DNA of 64,000 bases from positions 248,001 to 312,000 of the forward strand of contig NZ_JAOWLB010000003.1 of assembly GCF_025751555.1 (NCBI RefSeq), in the 5' to 3' direction. The first letter of the stretch is position 1, and every line of letters begins with the position of its first letter. The translations under genes and the position numbers were made by a program. The notes under the pieces were generated by a model. The model had not been told where the DNA came from. It searched no databases and saw only the letters and a program-made list of their open reading frames with translations. The stretch comes from Ruegeria aquimaris. Lineage in GTDB: Bacteria; Pseudomonadota; Alphaproteobacteria; Rhodobacterales; Rhodobacteraceae. Positions 57,846-64,000 of the stretch are shown here, one piece after another.

Positions 57846-59383
57846 AGCCCATTCGCCTCATGTCCGGGTTCTTCACGGTCGGATTCTGGACGCTGGCCAG
57901 CCGCTTGCTGGGTTTTGTCCGCGAAATGATGCTGGCCGCCTATATCGGTCCCGGCCCGGTGATGGACGCCTTTGTCGCCGCCTTCCGACTGCCCAACCTG
58001 TTCCGCCGGTTCTTTGCCGAGGGCGCCTTTAACGCTGCCTTTGTGCCGATGTTCTCGAAACGGCTGGAAGCGGATGAAGACGCCGTTCTCTTTGCGCAAA
58101 AGGCATTGAACCTGCTGACGGCGGCTGTCCTGACTCTGGTCGGGTTGGCGATGGTGTTCATGCCCGGCCTGATCTGGCTGACGGCCAGTGGGTTCGCGGG
58201 GGATGCGCGGTTCGATCTGGCCGTTGGCTATGGCAAGATCGTGTTCCCCTACATTCTCTTCATGTCCCTCGCAGCGCTGTTCTCGGGGGTTTTGAACGCG
58301 ACGGGCCGTTTTGCCGCCGCCGCCGCCGCACCCGTGCTGCTGAACATCTTTGCCTGTTCGGCGATGCTTGCCGGTTCGATTTTCGGCGGCGCCGTGATCG
58401 ACTGGCTGATCTGGGTGATCCCGGCTGCGGGTGTGGCGCAACTGGCGCTGGTCTGGATCGCGACCGAGCGGGCGGATATCCGTCTGCGCCCCGGCCTGCC
58501 CCGCCTTGACCCCGAGATGCGCCAGCTGGTTCGTGTCGCCTTTCCCGCCGCTCTGGCGATGGGGGTTACACAGATCAACCTTGTGGTGGGTCAATTGGTG
58601 GCCTCGCGCACCGAAAGCGCGGTCAGCTGGCTGTTCACAGCAGACCGGCTGTACCAATTGCCGCTGGGCGTGGTCGGCATCGCGGTCGGTGTCGTGTTGT
58701 TGCCGGATCTCTCGCGGCGCCTGCGCGCAGGCGACATGGATGGGTCGCGTGATGCCTATTCGCGGGCCGGAGAGTTCTCGCTGATCCTGACCCTGCCTTC
58801 GGCTGTGGCCCTGATGGTGATACCGCTTCCTCTGGTCTCGGTTCTTTTCCAGCGCGGCGCCTTCGGGCCCGAGGACACCGCTGCAACCGCGATTGCGGTT
58901 GCGATCTACGGTTTGGGTCTGCCTGCCTTCATGCTGCAAAAGGTATACCAGCCGCTGTTCTTCGCGCGCGAGGACACCAAAAGCCCCTTCCGCTATGCAG
59001 TGGTGGCCATGGTGGTGAACGCCGGGCTGGCCTTTGGCCTGTATCCTATCGTCGGCTGGATCGCCCCAGCGATTGCCGCCAGTGCGGCAGGCTGGGCCAT
59101 GGTGGCGCTCCTCGCTACCGGTGCGCGCCGGATGGGCGATGTCGCCCGTTTCGACGCACGTTTCCATCGCCGGGCCGGCCGTATACTGGCCGCCTCGCTG
59201 ATCATGGGGGCCGCGCTTTATGCTGTGCTTGTCCCGTTTGGCTGGGTTCTGGCCTTGCCGGGCTGGCGCTATCTCGGTCTGCTGTCGCTGATCCTGCTTG
59301 CCGCGATTGTCTACTTCGGGGTCGGGCATTTGATCGGCGCGTTCCGCCTGTCGGAATTCCGGCGCGCGCTGAGGCGGTCATGA
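57842..59383 (+). CDS. murJ: Lipid II flippase MurJ
   Basis: 513-residue MATE-like membrane protein with about fourteen helices: RLMSGFFTVGFWTLASRLLG at the N-terminus, FVAAFRLPNLFRRFFAEGAF, VSWLFTADRLYQLPLGVVG and ARED conserved around residues 370-380. It flips lipid II to the periplasm. Coupled to glnD upstream and to the Crp/Fnr gene downstream by 4-base overlaps on each side, so three genes are translated in sequence. Confidence 0.96.
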   Translation: MKPIRLMSGFFTVGFWTLASRLLGFVREMMLAAYIGPGPVMDAFVAAFRLPNLFRRFFAEGAFNAAFVPMFSKRLEADEDAVLFAQKALNLLTAAVLTLVGLAMVFMPGLIWLTASGFAGDARFDLAVGYGKIVFPYILFMSLAALFSGVLNATGRFAAAAAAPVLLNIFACSAMLAGSIFGGAVIDWLIWVIPAAGVAQLALVWIATERADIRLRPGLPRLDPEMRQLVRVAFPAALAMGVTQINLVVGQLVASRTESAVSWLFTADRLYQLPLGVVGIAVGVVLLPDLSRRLRAGDMDGSRDAYSRAGEFSLILTLPSAVALMVIPLPLVSVLFQRGAFGPEDTAATAIAVAIYGLGLPAFMLQKVYQPLFFAREDTKSPFRYAVVAMVVNAGLAFGLYPIVGWIAPAIAASAAGWAMVALLATGARRMGDVARFDARFHRRAGRILAASLIMGAALYAVLVPFGWVLALPGWRYLGLLSLILLAAIVYFGVGHLIGAFRLSEFRRALRRS

Positions 59384-59964
59384 CCCGGCTGGACTGTCCT
59401 CCCGGCACCGTCCTGTTTCGGGCGGGACAGGAATGCCCGGGCTTCCTGCGCCTGGACGAAGGGTCGATCCGCGTCACCCTGACCGCCGCCAATGGGCGCG
59501 AGGTGGTTCTCTACCGGGTCGGCCCCGGCGATGTGTGCCTGCAAACCTTCGCCTGCCTGACCGAAGGACGCAGCTACAGCGCCGAAGGCGTGACCGAATC
59601 CCGCGTGCGGGGAACCCTGATCGGACACGCCGAGTTTCGCCGCGCAATGGCCGAAGACGAAGCGTTCCGGTCCGAGATCCTGCACGCGGTCGCCCGCCGC
59701 TTCGCCGATTTCGAGCACCTTGTCGAAGACGTCGCGCTGACAGGCTTCGACACCCGCCTTGCCCGCGTTCTGTTGCGGCTTGCGCAGGGAAATACCGTGG
59801 CCGCCACACACGACGCACTGGCAGCCGAAACCGCTTCGGGCCGGGCCTTTGTCAGCCGCAGGCTTGCCGAGTTTGCCAGACAGGGGCTGGTCGAGCTCGC
59901 CCGTGGGCGCGTATCGCTTCGGGACCGGGCCGGATTGGAACGGATTGCCGCAGAAGAACGGTGA
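59380..59964 (+). CDS. Crp/Fnr-family transcriptional regulator with four Cys
   Basis: 194 residues, shorter than FNR. An effector domain (to about residue 120) and a C-terminal HTH (HDALAAETASGRAFVSRRLAEF). Cys6, Cys19, Cys53 and Cys59 all lie in the effector domain, the last two in GPGDVCLQTFACLTEG, in the position of the cyclic-nucleotide phosphate loop. No FNR-type Cys4 cluster spacing. The pair could act as a thiol, sulfide or persulfide switch; that is inference. Coupled to murJ; a palindrome CGGTGAC-TCT-GTCACCG overlaps its stop, and a DUF2892 gene follows. Confidence 0.82.
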   Translation: MTRLDCPPGTVLFRAGQECPGFLRLDEGSIRVTLTAANGREVVLYRVGPGDVCLQTFACLTEGRSYSAEGVTESRVRGTLIGHAEFRRAMAEDEAFRSEILHAVARRFADFEHLVEDVALTGFDTRLARVLLRLAQGNTVAATHDALAAETASGRAFVSRRLAEFARQGLVELARGRVSLRDRAGLERIAAEER

Positions 59965-59975
59965 CTCTGTCACCG
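59959..59975 (+). promoter_or_regulatory. Palindrome CGGTGAC-TCT-GTCACCG, possible operator
   Basis: Perfect 7-base arms with a 3-base centre, overlapping the stop of the Crp/Fnr gene and 61 bases ahead of the DUF2892 start. Could be the site of that regulator, or a small hairpin that ends transcription. No T-run follows, so an operator is more likely. Confidence 0.5.
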
Positions 59976-60036
59976 ACACGCGGCGCGCGATCATGCAAAA
60001 CGGGGCATCCATATCATCCAGGAAGGACCCCGGAAA

Positions 60037-60228
60037 ATGACCCGTAACGAAGGCACTCTTGATCGTGCAGCCCGAATCATCCTTGGGCTGATCCTGCTCT
60101 CCCTCACTGTCGTCGGCCCGCAAACCATGTGGGGTCTGATCGGCATTGTACCGCTTCTGACCGGGCTGGTCGGCAGTTGCCCGCTCTACAGCATTCTCGG
60201 CATCAGCACCTGCCCGCTGAAGAAGTAA
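60037..60228 (+). CDS. DUF2892 (YgaP-type transmembrane) protein
   Basis: 63 residues: MTRNEGTLDRAARIILGLIL, two membrane helices, and a Cys-containing end GSCPLYSILGISTCPLKK with Cys48 and Cys59, a form usual in this family. YgaP-type domains occur with rhodanese or regulators of sulfur chemistry. Behind a Crp/Fnr gene on the same strand, 72 bases away, with a palindrome between. Convergent to the pseudo-rhomboid gene, 18 bases apart. The ribosome binding site is AAGGA in AGGAAGGACCCC. Confidence 0.85.
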   Translation: MTRNEGTLDRAARIILGLILLSLTVVGPQTMWGLIGIVPLLTGLVGSCPLYSILGISTCPLKK

Positions 60229-60246
60229 CCTCCGATGGCCGGACCG

Positions 60247-60933
60247 TCAGTCGTGACGGATCCGGCCGCGGATACGGGACCAGCCACCGGGCGCCAGAAA
60301 GAAGGACAGCGCAAACCCGGTTGCAAACCCAACAAGGTCGGCCACCCAGTCGAGGCCACCGCCAAACAGAAGCCCGAACAACAGCTGCGCGCCCATCAGG
60401 AACGCGATCAGGCTGAATGCGCGGGCCTGATTCTGCCCCACCCGTGAAAGGTTGCGCCACAAAAGCCAGGTAAAGGCTCCGATCAGCCCATAGACCGGCG
60501 GGAAGCCTCCGATCAGCGCCACCGGCGAGTCGGTAAGGACACCGTAGCCCAGCGCACCCACGGCACCCGAAACGATGAACACCACCAGCATGGCAATGCT
60601 GCCAAAGCTTTCGGCCACCATCTTGCCCATCGCCAGCACAAACACGCAGACAAAGAGCGACTGGGTAAAGGATACATTGACGAACGGATAGGTCACAAAA
60701 CGGATCACATGTTCGACAGGCCAGCGCCCCGCCTCCCACATCCAGGCCAGGATATCGGGCGAAAACGCATAAGACTGCATCGCGGCCAGCCGCCAACCCA
60801 CCGCCTGCGGCCCGCCGACGATGCCACGCGCACCCAGCGAAAAGGCCAGCTCAATCCCCATGATGAACAGCACCAGCGCCACCACGACGGGTGGCAGGGG
60901 GTTCACGGGCGATGTATCGTTATCACTGCTCAT
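60247..60933 (-). CDS. Rhomboid-family membrane protein lacking the catalytic dyad
   Basis: 228 residues with about six helices and the rhomboid layout: an N-terminal part, the long loop between helices 1 and 2, and the end SFFLAPGGWSRIRGRIRHD. In active rhomboids the motif GASG carries the catalytic Ser; here the matching stretch is LIGGFPPVYGLIGAF, with Phe in place of Ser and Pro in place of Gly. The catalytic His of helix 6 is Asp in LDWVADLVGFATGF. So protease activity is not expected; a pseudoprotease role in membrane protein handling is inferred from iRhoms and derlins elsewhere. Confidence 0.85.
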   Translation of the reverse strand: MSSDNDTSPVNPLPPVVVALVLFIMGIELAFSLGARGIVGGPQAVGWRLAAMQSYAFSPDILAWMWEAGRWPVEHVIRFVTYPFVNVSFTQSLFVCVFVLAMGKMVAESFGSIAMLVVFIVSGAVGALGYGVLTDSPVALIGGFPPVYGLIGAFTWLLWRNLSRVGQNQARAFSLIAFLMGAQLLFGLLFGGGLDWVADLVGFATGFALSFFLAPGGWSRIRGRIRHD

Positions 60934-61018
60934 GGGCGGGCCTTTCCCGGCTGTTGACGTCCCTTTGCCTCATGGGTAAGCGACGGGGGCCGAATTTTCC
61001 AGACGGGAGTTTCCCATC

Positions 61019-62047
61019 ATGACCGAAACCAAATTCACGCCGCGCGTGTTTTCCGGCATTCAGCCTTCGGGAAACCTGCATCTTGGTAACTACCTTGGTG
61101 CGCTCAAGCGATTTGTGGATATGCAGGGACCAGAGATGGAGACCGTGTATTGCATGGTCGATCTCCACGCGATTACCGTCTGGCAGGACCCCAAGGAACT
61201 TGCGCATTCCACGCGGGAACTGTGCGCGGGCTTCATCGCAGCCGGGATCGACCCGGAACAGTCGATCCTGATCAACCAATCCCAGGTGCCTGAACATGCG
61301 CAGCTGGCCTGGATTTTCAACTGCGTCGCCCGCATGGGCTGGATGCAGCGCATGACGCAATGGAAGGACAAGGCCGGCAAGAACCAGCAGAACGCCTCGC
61401 TGGGCCTGTTTGCCTATCCCTCGCTGATGGCCGCCGACATCCTGATCTATCACGCCACCCATGTGCCGGTGGGCGAGGACCAGAAACAGCATCTGGAACT
61501 GACCCGCGACATCGCAATCAAGTTCAACCACGACTACGGCATCGACTTCTTTCCCGTCACCGAACCGGTGATCGAGGGCGCCGCAACGCGGGTGATGAGC
61601 CTGCGCGACGGATCCAAGAAAATGTCGAAATCCGACCCGTCCGACATGAGCCGGATCAACATGACCGACGATGCCGACACCATCGCGCAAAAGATCCGCA
61701 AGGCCAAGACAGACCCCGATGCCCTGCCTTCGGAAATCGACGGGCTGGAGGGTCGCCCTGAGGCGCGCAACCTGATCAATATCTATGCCGCCCTCGCGGA
61801 TCAGAGCGTGGATCAGGTGCTGGCCGAGGTCGGCGGCAAACAGTTCGGCGAGTTCAAACCAATGCTGGCGGAACTGGCAGTGGCCCGGCTGGCCCCCATC
61901 TCGGCCGAGATGGCGCGGCTGATGGACGATCAGGCCGAGATCGACCGCATCCTGGCCCGTGGCGCCGAACGCGCCCGCGCCATCACCGCGCCGATCCTGC
62001 GACAGACCTACGACATCGTGGGCATGGTCTCGTCCGCACGCGGATGA
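61019..62047 (+). CDS. trpS: Tryptophan--tRNA ligase
   Basis: 342-residue class I synthetase. HIGH-type motif [20 protein letters not shown] at residues 14-33 and KMSKS in [13 protein letters not shown] (about residue 203). Standard length. It follows GGGAGTTTCCCATC and ends just ahead of a stem-loop terminator. Divergent from the pseudo-rhomboid gene by 85 bases. No leader or T-box seen. Confidence 0.97.
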   Translation: MTETKFTPRVFSGIQPSGNLHLGNYLGALKRFVDMQGPEMETVYCMVDLHAITVWQDPKELAHSTRELCAGFIAAGIDPEQSILINQSQVPEHAQLAWIFNCVARMGWMQRMTQWKDKAGKNQQNASLGLFAYPSLMAADILIYHATHVPVGEDQKQHLELTRDIAIKFNHDYGIDFFPVTEPVIEGAATRVMSLRDGSKKMSKSDPSDMSRINMTDDADTIAQKIRKAKTDPDALPSEIDGLEGRPEARNLINIYAALADQSVDQVLAEVGGKQFGEFKPMLAELAVARLAPISAEMARLMDDQAEIDRILARGAERARAITAPILRQTYDIVGMVSSARG

Positions 62048-62053
62048 TGTGCA

Positions 62054-62076
62054 CCCGCGCAGGCGATCTGCGCGGG
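62054..62076 (+). terminator. Terminator of trpS
   Basis: Perfect 9-bp stem CCCGCGCAG/CTGCGCGGG with a 5-base loop, 6 bases behind the stop codon, followed by ATTTCGGCCTTTC. The U-tract is short, but the stem is strong. Confidence 0.72.
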
Positions 62077-62134
62077 ATTTCGGCCTTTCGCATGGCGCGT
62101 CTTCGCCCGATATTCAGGGGAAAGGAGACGCGCC

Positions 62135-62620
62135 ATGAGCTATACCGCCCCGGCTGGCACCTGTGTCGGCCATGTTCATCTGAAAGTATCCGACCTCGAC
62201 CGGTCCATCGCGTTCTATCGCGATGTCCTGGGGTTCGAGTTGCAGCAGAAGTTCGGTGACAGCGCCGCCTTTCTGGGGGCTGGCGGGTATCACCACCATA
62301 TCGGGCTGAACACCTGGCACAGCCGGGGTGGTCCACAGCCGCCCGCGCGGGCGACCGGTCTTTACCATTCGGCTTTCCTCTACCCCGATCGCAAAGCCCT
62401 TGGCACAGCCGTGCGCCACGTGCTTGAGGCTGGCGTGCGGCTGGATGGCGCGGCCGACCACGGGGTAAGCGAGGCGGTGTATCTGAGAGACCCGGACGGA
62501 AACGGGGTGGAGCTGTACCGCGACCGTCCTGTGGACGAATGGCCGCGCCTGCCTGATGGCAGCCTCGCCATGGGAAGCGACCCGCTGGACCTGCACGCTC
62601 TTATCGCCGAAGCAGGATAG
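62135..62620 (+). CDS. VOC-family (glyoxalase/extradiol dioxygenase-like) protein
   Basis: 161 residues with two beta-alpha-beta-beta-beta modules: VGHVHLKVSDLDRSIAFYRDVLGFE, then YHHHIGLNTWHSRGG, and later VYLRDPDGNGVELYRDRPVDEW. Metal ligands are likely the first His (HVH), a His of HHH and the Glu of VELYRDRP, as in catechol-2,3-dioxygenase-like members. Substrate unknown. A ribosome binding site AAGGAGACGCGCC precedes the ATG. Convergent with leucine dehydrogenase. Confidence 0.9.
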   Translation: MSYTAPAGTCVGHVHLKVSDLDRSIAFYRDVLGFELQQKFGDSAAFLGAGGYHHHIGLNTWHSRGGPQPPARATGLYHSAFLYPDRKALGTAVRHVLEAGVRLDGAADHGVSEAVYLRDPDGNGVELYRDRPVDEWPRLPDGSLAMGSDPLDLHALIAEAG

Positions 62621-62623
62621 ATC

Positions 62624-62641
62624 GGCCCCCGAGAAGGGGCC
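62624..62641. terminator. Hairpin between convergent genes
   Basis: GGCCCC/GGGGCC stem of 6 bp with a 6-base loop, in the 33-base gap between the VOC and dehydrogenase genes. No T-run on either strand. Confidence 0.45.
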
Positions 62642-62653
62642 AACCTGTTCGTG

Positions 62654-63703
62654 TTACGCCGCTTTTGGCTGCAAGATCTCGTCGACGATCGCGTCTGCGA
62701 CTTCTGCCGGGCTGACGGCCAGAGTACGGGCGCGCGTCAGGATCCGGTCCATCGTCCGGTCAAGCGCGGTCAGCTTTTCGGCCACCCATGCCTCGCGCCC
62801 CGAAATCTGCTGGATCTCGGTCGCCACATTGATGATGCCGCCGCCGTTTGCGACGTAGTCCGGCGCATAAAGGATGCCACGGGCGTGCAGCCGCGTGCCA
62901 TCATCCGGTGTGGCAAGCTGGTTATTCGCGCCACCGGCCACAACGGAAACCTTCAGCTGCGGGATCGTCTCGGCATTCAGGATCGCACCAATGGCGCAGG
63001 GGGCAAAGATATCGGCATCGACGCCGTAGATCGCATCGGGGGCAACGGCGGTTGCGCCATAGAGCTCTGCCACACGGGCCACTTGGGCGCTGTCGATATC
63101 GGTCACGATCAGTTTCGCCCCGGCCTGATGCAGGTAGCCGCACAGATAATGCCCGACATGGCCCAGCCCCTGAACCGCGACGGTACGACCGGTCAGGTCC
63201 ACGGAACCCAGGCGATGCTTCGCCGCCGTGCGGATCGCATAAAAAATTCCGCGCGCGGTGATTGGAGAAGGGTCACCGCTGGCAAATGCCCCATCTGCCA
63301 GCCCGGCGACAAACCTCGTGCGGGTACCGATCCGTGCCATATCGGCGGGGGTCATGCCCATGTCCTCGGCCGTCCAATAGCGCCCGTTCAGCGAGTCCAC
63401 AGCCATACCGAACGCTTCGAGCAGGTCCGGTGTCTTCTGTGTCGCCGGGTCGGCGATGATCACCGCCTTGCCGCCACCCAACGCCAGATCGGCCGCAGCG
63501 TTCTTGTAGGTCATGCCGCGCGACAGGCGCAGCGCGTCGGTCAGCGCGTCAACCTCTTGCGCATATCGGCGCATCCGCACCCCGCCCGCAGCCGGGCCGC
63601 GCAGGGTGGAGTGAATGGCAATATACCCGACCAACCCGCTGGCCCGGTCCTCGATCCGCACCACCTCTTGATGGTCGGGTGCCTCTACGGCGGTAATCTG
63701 CAT
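62654..63703 (-). CDS. Leucine dehydrogenase-type Glu/Leu/Phe/Val dehydrogenase
   Basis: 349 residues. Catalytic Lys region SRGMTYKNAAADLALGGGKAV, NAD-binding VAVQGLGHVGHYLCGYL, and an ending QQISGREAWVAEKLTALD. The length and the LGGGKAV motif fit leucine/valine dehydrogenases, which deaminate branched-chain amino acids to 2-oxo acids. Exact amino acid not provable. The ATG at 63703 follows CGGAGGATTCC. Divergent from an Lrp-family gene, a typical regulator of such catabolic enzymes. Confidence 0.9.
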   Translation of the reverse strand: MQITAVEAPDHQEVVRIEDRASGLVGYIAIHSTLRGPAAGGVRMRRYAQEVDALTDALRLSRGMTYKNAAADLALGGGKAVIIADPATQKTPDLLEAFGMAVDSLNGRYWTAEDMGMTPADMARIGTRTRFVAGLADGAFASGDPSPITARGIFYAIRTAAKHRLGSVDLTGRTVAVQGLGHVGHYLCGYLHQAGAKLIVTDIDSAQVARVAELYGATAVAPDAIYGVDADIFAPCAIGAILNAETIPQLKVSVVAGGANNQLATPDDGTRLHARGILYAPDYVANGGGIINVATEIQQISGREAWVAEKLTALDRTMDRILTRARTLAVSPAEVADAIVDEILQPKAA

Positions 63704-63834
63704 GGAATCCTCCGAATATCCTGGCCGGAAACTGCCACAGACCGGTCGCCGTTTTTCACCAAGATTGCGCGGTGAATGAGATCAGGTTAGAGGAAAACTA
63801 TAAAAATCACCTTCAGAATGGAGATTTTCCCCAA

Positions 63835-64000
63835 ATGGACCAGATCGACCACAGGATCGTCCGCGCCCTGCAAAAGGATGGCCGGATGACCGTCACCGAG
63901 TTGGCGGACAAGGTCGGCCTGTCGCCCACGCCCTGCGCCCGGCGGTTGGACCGCCTGCAACGGGATGGGGTGATCACCGGCTACAGTGCGACAGTGGACC
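63835..64000 (+). CDS. Lrp/AsnC-family transcriptional regulator (partial, 3' end outside window)
   Basis: First 55 codons only: MDQIDHRIVRALQKDGRMTV and then a winged helix with TELADKVGLSPTPCARRLDRLQRDGVI, the N-terminal HTH of Lrp/AsnC proteins. The effector (RAM) domain would lie outside the window. Divergent from the leucine dehydrogenase gene with a 131-base shared region that probably holds its operators; regulation of that gene by this protein is inferred. Confidence 0.9.
   Translation, partial: MDQIDHRIVRALQKDGRMTVTELADKVGLSPTPCARRLDRLQRDGVITGYSATVD

Overview
The window looks like chromosomal DNA of a GC-rich alphaproteobacterium of the Rhodobacteraceae, most likely the Roseobacter group (Ruegeria-like; inferred from protein character and gene neighbourhoods, not from a search). 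Supporting signs are an alphaproteobacterial-type GltX, a sigma-32 protein with an RpoH-type box, an FNR-like TTGAC-N4-ATCAA box, an ATTC-N8-GAAT site of the kind described for the Rhodobacter persulfide repressor SqrR, and REP palindromes with a RAYT transposase relic. I saw no rRNA, tRNA, CRISPR array, phage block or plasmid replication gene. Most of the window is core genome.

Layout. 1-4505: Tat-type DacB (cut by the window edge), a DMT permease, nadD, a MOSC protein and an acidic protein of unknown function with a strong terminator. 4877-7410: ettA, four REP palindromes and a frameshifted RAYT gene that carries a REP pair inside itself, then a 16-bp direct repeat pair. 7541-11022: small membrane proteins, thioredoxin 2, a YciA thioesterase, an L,D-transpeptidase and a cold-shock protein. 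11130-15029: tesA divergent from a ybbA-ybbP-type ABC system. 15030-20393: an NsrR-like regulator, a gamma-glutamylcyclotransferase-like protein, gltX, a DUF1801 protein, a Tat-exported MBL hydrolase and an FAD oxidoreductase. 20507-27530: two paralogous membrane proteins, nadE, a 19-unit MORN protein, and an SDR plus FeS-type (6-4) photolyase operon. 27640-29379: leuA behind an apparently leaderless Leu-rich leader peptide. 29410-32194: adenylate cyclase-TPR protein and rlmJ. 32359-38004: mreB-mreC-mreD-mrdA-rodA. 38023-46973: ghrA, an M3 peptidase, a Cys/Met PLP enzyme, a phasin-like protein, a universal stress protein, coaBC-dut-membrane MoeB, and chaN. 46970-52935: rpoH, cobU plus a CobC-like phosphatase, a GST, comM, gshB and yraN. 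52937-59964: rsmI, an LpoA-like lipoprotein, glnD, murJ and a Crp/Fnr regulator. 60037-64000: DUF2892, a pseudo-rhomboid, trpS, a VOC protein, and leucine dehydrogenase divergent from an Lrp regulator (cut by the window edge).

How the genes work together. Cell-envelope growth dominates: the elongasome operon, the LpoA-like PBP activator, the lipid II flippase MurJ, DacB and a YkuD transpeptidase. A second theme is sulfur, redox and stress control: an SqrR-like operator in front of a YgaP-type protein, a Cys-bearing Crp/Fnr protein paired with another YgaP-type protein, an NsrR-like protein, TrxC, GshB and RpoH. The most interesting points are the leuA leader with its possible leaderless start, the SqrR-type site fused to a promoter, the rhomboid homologue that lacks both catalytic residues, the 9+9 repeat duplication in the MORN protein, the RAYT gene invaded by its own REP type, and the tandem membrane paralogues with a shared C-terminal signature.
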